The position numbers were made by a program, and so were the translations under genes. From contig DFHF01000060.1 of NCBI GenBank assembly GCA_002371825.1, positions 8,463 to 72,462 on the forward strand: DNA of 64,000 nt. The letters are read 5' to 3'. Of this stretch, positions 34,897 through 43,141 are shown one piece after another. The first letter of the stretch is position 1. Every line of letters starts with the position of its first letter. The notes below the pieces were generated by a model. That model was not told the origin of the DNA. It worked only from the letters and a program-made list of their open reading frames with translations, and made no database searches. Origin of the DNA: Ruminococcus flavefaciens (GTDB taxonomy: Bacteria > Bacillota > Clostridia > Oscillospirales > Ruminococcaceae).

Positions 34897-37410
34897 TTAC
34901 TTAGTTACCTTTACCTTCTGTGTGAGCTTTGTAGACTCCTTATAAGGTCTTACAAGGAAGTATACAGCAGCAGCAAGAAGTGCGAATGCGAGAACAGCTC
35001 CGAGGTAGTCGATTCCGCTTGCATTGCCTGTGAAGAGCTGACCAAGCTGATTGATAACAAATGCTACAAGATAAGCAAATCCACACTGATATGCAATAGC
35101 GAACCATGTCCACTTTCTGTTGTTCATCTCACGCTTGATAGCTCCGATAGCTGCGAAGCAAGGTGCGCAGAGGAGGTTGAATGCAAGGAATGAATAGCCT
35201 GCTACCTTTGTGAACTTAGCTGCCATTGTTGCATATACTGATGCTTCACCTGCACCGTAGAGGATACCCATTGTACCAACAATGTTCTCCTTAGCTACAA
35301 GTCCTGTTACAGATGCAACAGCTGCCTGCCAGTTGCCCCAGCCAAGAGGTGCGAATATCCATGCGATTCCCTTACCGATCGCTGCGAGGATAGAACTGTC
35401 GAGCTCATCCTCCTCAAGCATTCTGAACTCTCCGTCTACTGTTCCGAAGAAGCTGAGGAACCATACAACGATAGTTGAAAGAAGGATGATAGTACCAGCC
35501 TTCTTGATGAAGGACCAGCCACGCTCCCACATTGAACGGAGAACGTTTCCGAGTGTAGGCATATGGTATGCAGGAAGCTCCATAACAAAGGGAGCGGGAT
35601 CTCCTGCGAACATCTTTGTCTTCTTGAGGATGATACCTGAGATGATGATAGCTGCCATTCCCAGGAAGTATGAAGATACTGCAACCCATGCAGAACCGCC
35701 GAAGATAGCACCTGCGATCATTGCAATGAAAGGTGTCTTAGCGCCGCAGGGAATGAATGTTGTTGTCATGATCGTCATACGGCGGTCACGCTCGTTTTCG
35801 ATCGTACGGGATGCCATAACTCCGGGTATACCGCATCCTGTTCCGATGAGGATCGGGATGAAGGACTTACCGGAAAGACCAAATCTGCGGAAGATCCTGT
35901 CAAGAACGAAGGCTACTCGAGCCATATATCCGCAGGACTCAATGATAGCAAGGAGGAGGAAGAGTACCAGCATCTGGGGAACGAATCCGAGAACTGCACC
36001 AACACCGGCTACAATACCGTCAATGATGAGGCCGTGGAGCCAGTCAGGACAATTGTCGCCCAGTGCCTTCTCGATGAGCACAGGGATACCGGGTACCCAT
36101 GTACCATAGTTAGCAGGGTCAACTCCGCCGTCATATTCCTTGAAGAGACCTACTGCCTCCTCAGCATCTGCAATAGAAGCAACTTCATCTGTTACTTCAA
36201 GTGTCTCCTCATCCTCGACCTCATAGCCGAATTCAAGAGACTTATCTGTGTAATTTGCAAGGAGTGCATTGAGCTCTGTTTCAGCAACAGCAGCATCAAA
36301 ATCTTCTGCCTCTGTATCCATTGCAGCTTCGGCAGCTTCTATATCAAGGCCGTCCTCATCTGCCTGTGCAAGGAAGCCTTCGAGGATAGCGTCTGTATCG
36401 CCGTACTTCTCCACAGCTTCCTCTGTCTCGCTTGTACCTCTTCCGAGGAGGTGCCAGCCGTCTCCGAAGAGGCCGTCATTAGCCCAGTCTGTTGCTGCTG
36501 CACCGACTGTTACCATTGATATGTAGTATACAAGGAACATTACAACTGCGAAGATAGGAAGTCCCAGCCAGCGGTTTGTAACTACCTTATCGATCTTGTC
36601 TGATGTTGTAAGGCCGCCCTTATTCTTCTTTTTAAGGCAGCTGCCTATCATCTTTGAGATGTAATTGTATCTCTCATTTGTGATGATCGACTCAGCATCG
36701 TCGTCCATTTCCTTCTCAACAGCCTGAATGTCTGTCTCGATATGCTTGGAAACGTTTTCCGGAAGCTTGAGCTGCTCAAGAGCCTTTTCATCACGCTCGA
36801 AGATCTTTATTGCATACCAGCGCTGCATTTCCTCAGGCATATCGTGAAGAGCAGCCTCCTCGATATGAGCGAGAGCGTGTTCAACAGGACCAGAGAAGCT
36901 GTGCTGCGGAATAGTTTTTCCGTTCTTTGCAGCCTCTATAGCAGCCTCGGCAGCCTCAGTGATACCGTCGCCCTTAAGCGCTGATATCTCTACTGCCTTA
37001 CAGCCTATGTTCTTTGCAAGAGCAGCAATATCTATCTTATCTCCGTTTTTCTTTACGATGTCCATCATATTTACAGCAAGGACTACCGGGATGCCAAGCT
37101 CAGTGAGCTGAGTTGTAAGATAGAGGTTTCTTTCAAGGTTTGTTCCGTCAATGATATTGAGGATAGCGTCGGGACGCTCGCCTATAAGATAATTTCTCGC
37201 AACTACCTCTTCGAGAGTGTAGGGAGAAAGCGAATAGATACCGGGAAGGTCTGTGATTATAACATCACTGTGTTTTTTCAGCTTACCCTCTTTTTTCTCA
37301 ACAGTAACACCCGGCCAGTTTCCTACGAACTGGTTTGAACCTGTAAGAGCATTGAAGAGAGTAGTCTTGCCGCAGTTAGGATTTCCTGCGAGAGCAATTC
37401 TGATACTCAT
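34897..37410 (-). CDS. feoB: Ferrous iron transporter FeoB
   Basis: 837 residues from ATG 37410 (GAGG 9 bases upstream; a GTG 15 bases earlier overlaps that site). The N-terminal G domain has GNPNCGKTT, DLPG and NMMD. Two FeoB gate regions follow with FVPQMLVLFLLLAIIESCGY, GTGCGIPG and TTFIPCGAKTPF motifs. It imports Fe2+ across the membrane. Between the first membrane helix and the first gate is an insertion of about 110 residues rich in Asp and Glu (encoded around 36104-36440), which makes the protein longer than the usual FeoB and would face outward. It follows the two feoA genes. Confidence 0.94.
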   Translation of the reverse strand: MSIRIALAGNPNCGKTTLFNALTGSNQFVGNWPGVTVEKKEGKLKKHSDVIITDLPGIYSLSPYTLEEVVARNYLIGERPDAILNIIDGTNLERNLYLTTQLTELGIPVVLAVNMMDIVKKNGDKIDIAALAKNIGCKAVEISALKGDGITEAAEAAIEAAKNGKTIPQHSFSGPVEHALAHIEEAALHDMPEEMQRWYAIKIFERDEKALEQLKLPENVSKHIETDIQAVEKEMDDDAESIITNERYNYISKMIGSCLKKKNKGGLTTSDKIDKVVTNRWLGLPIFAVVMFLVYYISMVTVGAAATDWANDGLFGDGWHLLGRGTSETEEAVEKYGDTDAILEGFLAQADEDGLDIEAAEAAMDTEAEDFDAAVAETELNALLANYTDKSLEFGYEVEDEETLEVTDEVASIADAEEAVGLFKEYDGGVDPANYGTWVPGIPVLIEKALGDNCPDWLHGLIIDGIVAGVGAVLGFVPQMLVLFLLLAIIESCGYMARVAFVLDRIFRRFGLSGKSFIPILIGTGCGIPGVMASRTIENERDRRMTIMTTTFIPCGAKTPFIAMIAGAIFGGSAWVAVSSYFLGMAAIIISGIILKKTKMFAGDPAPFVMELPAYHMPTLGNVLRSMWERGWSFIKKAGTIILLSTIVVWFLSFFGTVDGEFRMLEEDELDSSILAAIGKGIAWIFAPLGWGNWQAAVASVTGLVAKENIVGTMGILYGAGEASVYATMAAKFTKVAGYSFLAFNLLCAPCFAAIGAIKREMNNRKWTWFAIAYQCGFAYLVAFVINQLGQLFTGNASGIDYLGAVLAFALLAAAVYFLVRPYKESTKLTQKVKVTK

Positions 37411-37455
37411 TTGAATATTCCTCACTTTCTGATATTGTTATGCCAATAAAACTGA

Positions 37456-37471
37456 GTTAGAAATATCTAAC
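37456..37471. promoter_or_regulatory. Inverted-repeat operator before feoB (DtxR-family type)
   Basis: GTTAGA-AATA-TCTAAC, a perfect 16-base inverted repeat in the feoA-feoB gap. Its arms are identical to those of the site upstream of the operon. Confidence 0.7.
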
Positions 37472-37484
37472 CTAAGAACAAAAA

Positions 37485-37703
37485 TTATTCGACTTCTACC
37501 ATTTCAGCGTCTGCTTTACGGATAGAAAGCTCGTAGCCTCTTACAGTAACTTCGATAGGGTCGCCAAGAGGTGCGACCTTGCGTACTGTGACCTGTGTGC
37601 CCTTGGTAAGGCCCATATCCATGATACGGCGCTTTACAGCTCCTTCGCCGGTGAGTTTCTTTACTTTTACTGTGCTGCCGATACCGACTTCTCTAAGATT
37701 CAT
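37485..37703 (-). CDS. feoA: FeoA-type iron transport accessory protein
   Basis: 72 residues with the SH3-like FeoA fold pattern (TVKVKKLTGEGAVKRRIMDM, KGTQVTVRKVAPLGDPIEV, YELSIRKADAEMVEVE). It is a cytoplasmic partner that modulates FeoB. It lies 12 bases after a second FeoA-like gene and about 75 bases before feoB on the same strand. Confidence 0.93.
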   Translation of the reverse strand: MNLREVGIGSTVKVKKLTGEGAVKRRIMDMGLTKGTQVTVRKVAPLGDPIEVTVRGYELSIRKADAEMVEVE

Positions 37704-37715
37704 ACCTACTCCTCC

Positions 37716-37928
37716 TCAGATCATTATTTTTACAGCCATTTCACGGCTTATAGCGACTCTTGCCTCTTTGACATTTACGATAAGATTTCCGTCGACTGTA
37801 TTCACAACGGTAACGTTTCCTCCGGCAACGAACCCAAGATTTTCAAGATGCTTCTTGACCTCAGGTGAGCCGCCGATCTTTACGATAGTGTGCTGTTCTC
37901 CCACCCCTGCTAATGTCAACGGTATCAT
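37716..37928 (-). CDS. feoA: Second FeoA-domain protein
   Basis: 70 residues from ATG 37928 (GGAGG 5-6 bases upstream; the frame is open further but lacks a ribosome site and crosses the promoter). It has a divergent FeoA domain: MIPLTLAGVGEQHTIVKI, LENLGFVAGGNVTVV and VNVKEARVAISREMA. First gene of the operon. Tandem FeoA genes before FeoB are common in Clostridia; the two may act as a heteromer. Confidence 0.9.
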   Translation of the reverse strand: MIPLTLAGVGEQHTIVKIGGSPEVKKHLENLGFVAGGNVTVVNTVDGNLIVNVKEARVAISREMAVKIMI

Positions 37929-37991
37929 AATGTCCTCCTTTTCGGCAAAGCCGATAAATCGAAATTTATTAGCTCTCGCTAACCACTCTAT

Positions 37992-38020
37992 ATTATACAA
38001 TGCTAACAATCCGATGTCAA
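37992..38020 (-). promoter_or_regulatory. Consensus promoter of the feo operon
   Basis: Minus strand TTGACA (38020-38015), 17-base spacer, TATAAT (37997-37992), matching consensus in both hexamers. Confidence 0.88.
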
Positions 38021-38065
38021 CCATATATGGACAAATCCGGCCAACTTTGTATAAATGACAACTGG

Positions 38066-38081
38066 GTTAGACAAATCTAAC
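38066..38081. promoter_or_regulatory. Inverted-repeat operator upstream of the feo operon (DtxR-family type)
   Basis: GTTAGA-CAAA-TCTAAC, perfect arms, preceded by CTGG as the other copy is by CTGA. It lies about 46 bases beyond the feo -35 and about 110 bases before the divergent promoter. Confidence 0.7.
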
Positions 38082-38193
38082 GAAAAATATGTAAAATCTG
38101 CCGGTATGCCCTTCTTCATGTTATGAAAAATTTTTTCTGAAACAGCGAGAGTTTTCAGCTGGTAATACGTCTAAATTTATGACATTTTCAGAC

Positions 38194-38222
38194 TTTACAT
38201 TTATGCCAGGATGCTGTATAAT
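38194..38222 (+). promoter_or_regulatory. Promoter of the large membrane protein gene
   Basis: TTTACA (38194-38199), 17-base spacer, TATAAT (38217-38222). It places transcription after an upstream in-frame ATG at 38179, so the downstream ATG is used. Confidence 0.8.
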
Positions 38223-38253
38223 TACATTAATATTTTTTAAGGAGTTTGGTTTT

Positions 38254-40584
38254 ATGGATATCGTATTCTCGATCGGCTTCCCTCTTCTGTTCTTTGTTAT
38301 ATCTTATCTGATATCAGACAGCAGAATATCTGATAAAAAGGAGAAGTCCGGAGAACGCAGGAAACTGCTGAATGACCTCGTGATCATCTTCTCTGAAGAG
38401 GCAGGCTTTTTCCTCTTTCTTACAATAATTATCAGAGCCTTTATGTTCAGAGACAAAAACAGTCTTCCTCCGATCGCAGTTTTGTTTGCAAGCGTCCTGC
38501 CCTTTGCAGCATTTCTTATGCGCCGTCTGACAAAGCACTCCCGCACCGCTCTCTTCCTTAAAAGGTCTGCGGCAGCTGTTCTTGCAATATTTGCAGCCGA
38601 GATCATCGTCTTTAACTTCAAGAGCTTTGACAAAAAGCCTCAGAGTACTTATATCGACCTCAGCTCCGTAACAACTCAGGATGGTTCGGAGTTCAGCGGA
38701 GAAGATATCGTTATCAGCGGAAACTCCACCCTGACCTTTGAAAAACTCCCCGATTACACCCGTGCTCTTATAGTCGAGCAGGAGCGTGAGATACCGGAAA
38801 GCAAATATATATCCCCGTTTATGGTTCTTATAGGTGTAAATGATGACAACGCTTCCACCTATTTCGAGACTATGAGGCAGAGAATGATATCCTCCGAGGA
38901 GTCTTCTTTTGCCATGTCATTCACTCCATATAAGAACATCCACGGAGTTATCCTCAGCTTCAGCGATATCGGCACTCCGATAAAAATACACTCCATCAGG
39001 GCAGTAAGCTCTGTACCGTTCAGTTTCTCATATATCAGATTCTTTATCCTTTCCGGCATTGCCCTCATTATCTGCATGGTATTGTCCTACAGTCTATGGA
39101 AAGTGAACTATCAGCGCAGAAAGCTATCCCACAGACTTGCTGTGGGCGGAATGGTGCTCCTGTGTATGCTTTCAACTACGATGTTCATAAGGCCTCACGA
39201 GAAAGCTTATAAATTCGACACACAGAATGTCTCCGGAGATGACCCCTATGCGGCTACACTCGATGCCTTCAACAAGGGACAGCTCTATCTGGATATCGAG
39301 CCTTCCCAGGAGCTTATGGATATGGACGACCCATATGACCGTCCTGCAAGAGACGAACAGGGTGTGCCGTACATATGGGATATGGCTTACTATAAAGGAC
39401 ATTATTACTCCTACTTCGGAGTTGCTCCTGTGCTACTTTTCTACGCTCCGTATTACAAGCTGACCGGGAAAATGCCCACTGCCGGAATGGCTCAGCCTAT
39501 ATTCGGTCTGCTGGCAGTATTCTCTATCTGCATGACAATTCTTGCCGCAGTAAAGCGGTATGTCCCAAGACCTAATCTACTCCTGCTGATGGGACTTATG
39601 CCGGCTTCAATATGTGTATCAGGAATATTCTATGCACTGAATTACTCTAATAAATATGTGCTCCCCACTATATGCGGACTTGCCTTCCTGTTCACAACTC
39701 TTTGGACCGGTCTCAGCGCCTGCTCCTGCAAGAGAAAAAAGCTCAGGATAGCCCTGCTTATTATCAGCGGCCTCTCCCTCGCACTTTGTACAGCTTCAAG
39801 GCCAAGCTTTGCATTCTCATCAGTTGTCCTTATACCGTTATTCATAGGGATACTAAGAAATAAAGACTTCAGGCTCAGCTATAGACTTGCTCAGGCCACT
39901 GCATTTACCGTACCGCTGTTTATCGGCGGATGTGCTATAATGTGGTACAATAATGCAAGATTCGGTTCACCATTTGACTTCGGGGCCGCATATCAGCTGA
40001 CAGTAAGCAATGTCAACGCAAATCACCTCCATATTGCAGGATTTGCTCCTATGCTCTATCATTTCGTTTTCCTCAGGCCCCGTGTAAGAGGATTCTTCCC
40101 CTTCTTTGAACCGAATTACTGTAATATCTACAACTACGGCAGAAGCGTTTATGCTTCGGAATCTGTGGGTATACTGACCTATCCGCTGTTTGCACTGGGA
40201 GCCGCAATGCTGCCTGCCGCATTACGGAGACGCAGACGCAATTCTGCACTCTCCTCCAGAAACAGAGCCCGTAATAAGTTCATTGCCGTCTGCTTGATAG
40301 TTCCATTCATTATCGGCTGGCAGAGCTACTGCCTGGGCGGTGTAAATCAGCGTTATGTCTTCGACATGACTCCCCTCCTCATTATCGGTGCAGCTGTCTG
40401 CATCCTCCGGGGAAATGCCTCAGCATCAAAGAACTCGCTCCGCTATATAATATCGCACTCTTGTCTGGCTGCAACATTCATAGTATGGGGACTTATGGCT
40501 GCTACCGACAGGAGCGGCAACCTCATAGCACATTATCCTGCAATAAATGACATATGCGAAGACCTGCTGATGTTCTGGCTCTGA
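38254..40584 (+). CDS. Large polytopic membrane protein, possibly GT-C glycosyltransferase-like
   Basis: 776 residues from ATG 38254 (AAGGAG upstream). About 12-14 membrane helices flank a soluble outer segment of about 120 residues (about 135-260). The stretch WDMAYYKGHYYSYFGVAPVL and the layout of loops resemble membrane proteins of the GT-C/dolichyl-mannosyltransferase type, but I see no certain catalytic Asp motif in the first loop. A role in sugar transfer to a cell-surface polymer is a guess. It stands alone, divergent from the feo operon and followed by a terminator. Confidence 0.6.
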   Translation: MDIVFSIGFPLLFFVISYLISDSRISDKKEKSGERRKLLNDLVIIFSEEAGFFLFLTIIIRAFMFRDKNSLPPIAVLFASVLPFAAFLMRRLTKHSRTALFLKRSAAAVLAIFAAEIIVFNFKSFDKKPQSTYIDLSSVTTQDGSEFSGEDIVISGNSTLTFEKLPDYTRALIVEQEREIPESKYISPFMVLIGVNDDNASTYFETMRQRMISSEESSFAMSFTPYKNIHGVILSFSDIGTPIKIHSIRAVSSVPFSFSYIRFFILSGIALIICMVLSYSLWKVNYQRRKLSHRLAVGGMVLLCMLSTTMFIRPHEKAYKFDTQNVSGDDPYAATLDAFNKGQLYLDIEPSQELMDMDDPYDRPARDEQGVPYIWDMAYYKGHYYSYFGVAPVLLFYAPYYKLTGKMPTAGMAQPIFGLLAVFSICMTILAAVKRYVPRPNLLLLMGLMPASICVSGIFYALNYSNKYVLPTICGLAFLFTTLWTGLSACSCKRKKLRIALLIISGLSLALCTASRPSFAFSSVVLIPLFIGILRNKDFRLSYRLAQATAFTVPLFIGGCAIMWYNNARFGSPFDFGAAYQLTVSNVNANHLHIAGFAPMLYHFVFLRPRVRGFFPFFEPNYCNIYNYGRSVYASESVGILTYPLFALGAAMLPAALRRRRRNSALSSRNRARNKFIAVCLIVPFIIGWQSYCLGGVNQRYVFDMTPLLIIGAAVCILRGNASASKNSLRYIISHSCLAATFIVWGLMAATDRSGNLIAHYPAINDICEDLLMFWL

Positions 40585-40612
40585 GCAATAAAATCCAATA
40601 AATAACAACGGA

Positions 40613-40640
40613 AAGCTGCATGGACTGCCATGCGGCTTTT
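40613..40640 (+). terminator. Terminator after the large membrane protein gene
   Basis: 11-base stem with one wobble pair (40613-40623 with 40628-40638), then a T-rich tract. Confidence 0.85.
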
Positions 40641-40724
40641 CTTATTTTCCATGCTTCGTTCCGACATATATCGCACCGGATAAATGCTACAATAAAACGT
40701 AGAATATATATAAAGGTGATGACA

Positions 40725-42962
40725 ATGGAAAGGATCAAAAAACAAATCATACACTCATCTATGCTGTCTGCCGCAGGTATCCTGCTGTCTGCGGTATTCG
40801 GGTATCTGCTTTCGGGAACAAAGGTAGCAGGCGTGGCCTCCTTTGCAGATATATCTCTCTGCGGCGGTCTCAGCCTGCCCCATTCTGCGGCAGTTCTCAC
40901 CGGCAGCCTCATAAACTGTATCACGCACCGTACCGTCGGGCGCAATATCGTGAAAATTTCATCAATGCTTATGATAACTGCTGCCAAAATGTTCATTGAG
41001 CCTGTAAGCAGTCCAAAAGCCTGCGGGATCTCCACATCGGCCTCAGTGATCGTGTCCGGAGCAGCGGTATCCGCACTTATAGGTGAGCTGCCCTATAAGC
41101 TCATGTTCTATGCGTTCTACGGCGCTGTTTCCGGAGCAGCTGCCTTCTCCGCAGCTATGATCGCTGACAGCCTCCGGAGCAGAAAAGCTGTGGATATGAC
41201 ATCTCCCTGCGGCTGTGCATACGCAATAGTGTATACACTCACGATTTCAGCCCTCTGCTCCCTGAATACTCCCGGTCTGAATATCGGGCTTATCGCAGGT
41301 ACCGCTGTTACACTTGCAGGTGCGTATTTTTACCGCAGCAGCGGCGGAGTGCTTTGCGGGGCACTGACTACCTGCGGCGCCTTTCTGTCCTCAGCATCAT
41401 GCGGAATGACAGTAGTGCTGCTTCCAGCCGCCGGCCTTATCACAGGGTATATGTATCAGAAAAAACCGGCTGCCGCTGCCGGAATTTTCTTCGGCCTCAG
41501 CATGATGCTTATGGTGCTCACAGGAATGGATATGAACACTGTCAGCGCTATGGCAGACCTGTTATGCGGCACCGGGATATTCCTTATGGCCGCCCCTTAC
41601 TACTCGGATAAGTGGGTGATAGTCTCGGATGAGGACGAAACTGCTATGCCGGAGATTATCAGCTCACGCATGAGCTTTCTTTCAGACTCGATAGGTGCAG
41701 TCCGGCTTGAATCTGAGCGTATCGCAAAGATGTTTTCCGAAAAGGACAGCCGTGAGGAAGTAGTAGTCAGGAATTCAGAAGAGGTCTGCAAAAGATGCTG
41801 CCGGAGGCTTGCCTGCTGGAAAAATGAACACGATAATACCGTCCGTGGATTCAGAAAGCTTGCCTGCCAGGGAGAATTCTCAGCAGAGGAATTCCCCTTT
41901 GAACTCAGCAGCTGCCTGAGAAAAGATGCACTTAAAGAAAGCTTCCGCAAAAGTGCCGGTGAGAGGACTGCTATGAAGCTGCTCAGCATGAGGTACGCCG
42001 AGAGCCGCCGTCTGCTTTCCGAGCAGCTGAAAATCACGGAGGAGATGATAAGCTCCGCAGGCGAGCGTCTGGATGTCCGCTACTCCGCCGCCGTCAGCCG
42101 TACAATAAGGGAAAAGCTGGCGAAATTCGGGATATCTCCAACAAATGTCATAGCCTATTACAACTCCGGGAACCGGCTCCTTGCCGAGCTGTATTTTCCT
42201 GTGAGATCAGCTCCGGAAAGCCTTAGCAGGATCTGTGACCTGGTCTCAGATGAGCTCCGCATCCCTCTCGATGCGGCTCCGCCTGTACACTCCGGCCGGG
42301 AAATAAGGATAAGACTTTTTGAAAAGCCGGCCTACTCCATACAGGTCTGCGGCGCTGCGACCTGTGCAGGCGGTGCCAAAGAAAGCGGCGATACCTCAAT
42401 GACCTTCTCCGACGGCACCGGTGCCGCCTATGTCATACTCTCTGACGGTATGGGCAGCGGCAGAAATGCTGCTGTTGAATCAAAGCTTGTGGTCAGGATG
42501 TTCCGTAAGCTTATCACCTGCGGGGCAGACTATAACTCCGCTATCCGTCTTATAAATTCAATAATGGTCACAAAGTCCGGTGAGGAGTCCTTTGCCACTC
42601 TTGACGCTGTCAGGATAGATCTTGATAACTGCGGCCTTACGGTAATAAAATCCGGTGCAGCTGCCACTCTTATCAGGCACAGGGGAAATGTCATCCGCAT
42701 ATCACAGTCCACATTCCCCATCGGCATTTATGAGCAGTCCGAGACCTTCTCAAAAAGCTTCAGTCTCGATGAAGGAGATATGATAATCATGTTCTCCGAC
42801 GGCATAAATGAGAACGAATACCGCTTTATCCGGGAGCTTCTGCTAAGCGAAAATGACCTGAAACATATGGTCAGCGAGATCTGCCGGAAAGCTCAGGTAT
42901 TCACCCCCGGCGAGAAAAGTGACGATGTAACTGTGATAGGTATCTCAGTTACCCGCAGCTGA
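40725..42962 (+). CDS. spoIIE: Stage II sporulation protein E (PP2C phosphatase)
   Basis: 745 residues from ATG 40725 (AAGGTGAT ribosome site). About 10 membrane helices fill the first 300 residues, then a regulatory middle with a cysteine cluster (CKRCCRRLACW), and a C-terminal PP2C-type phosphatase domain (about 540-742) with LSDGMGSG and MFSDGINEN metal-binding motifs. In spore formers it dephosphorylates SpoIIAA to release sigma F in the forespore and acts at the polar septum. The architecture and length match SpoIIE. No other sporulation gene is in the window; whether this host sporulates is unknown. Confidence 0.9.
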   Translation: MERIKKQIIHSSMLSAAGILLSAVFGYLLSGTKVAGVASFADISLCGGLSLPHSAAVLTGSLINCITHRTVGRNIVKISSMLMITAAKMFIEPVSSPKACGISTSASVIVSGAAVSALIGELPYKLMFYAFYGAVSGAAAFSAAMIADSLRSRKAVDMTSPCGCAYAIVYTLTISALCSLNTPGLNIGLIAGTAVTLAGAYFYRSSGGVLCGALTTCGAFLSSASCGMTVVLLPAAGLITGYMYQKKPAAAAGIFFGLSMMLMVLTGMDMNTVSAMADLLCGTGIFLMAAPYYSDKWVIVSDEDETAMPEIISSRMSFLSDSIGAVRLESERIAKMFSEKDSREEVVVRNSEEVCKRCCRRLACWKNEHDNTVRGFRKLACQGEFSAEEFPFELSSCLRKDALKESFRKSAGERTAMKLLSMRYAESRRLLSEQLKITEEMISSAGERLDVRYSAAVSRTIREKLAKFGISPTNVIAYYNSGNRLLAELYFPVRSAPESLSRICDLVSDELRIPLDAAPPVHSGREIRIRLFEKPAYSIQVCGAATCAGGAKESGDTSMTFSDGTGAAYVILSDGMGSGRNAAVESKLVVRMFRKLITCGADYNSAIRLINSIMVTKSGEESFATLDAVRIDLDNCGLTVIKSGAAATLIRHRGNVIRISQSTFPIGIYEQSETFSKSFSLDEGDMIIMFSDGINENEYRFIRELLLSENDLKHMVSEICRKAQVFTPGEKSDDVTVIGISVTRS

Positions 42963-43088
42963 CTAATTATTAAGTACATTTAAACAATCAGCAGAAAGTT
43001 TACAATTAACAAATATGTCAAATTGCACGAAATAATACTGCCATAATTAGCATAACGACTGAAATTTTACCACAATTCGCAAAAAAGC

Positions 43089-43117
43089 TTGAATAAAACC
43101 CCCATTTCTGATAAAAT
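43089..43117 (+). promoter_or_regulatory. Promoter of the glg operon
   Basis: TTGAAT (43089-43094), 17-base spacer, TAAAAT (43112-43117), 25 bases before the glgB ATG. Confidence 0.82.
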
Positions 43118-43141
43118 GATAGTAGCAAAGGAGGCTAAATT

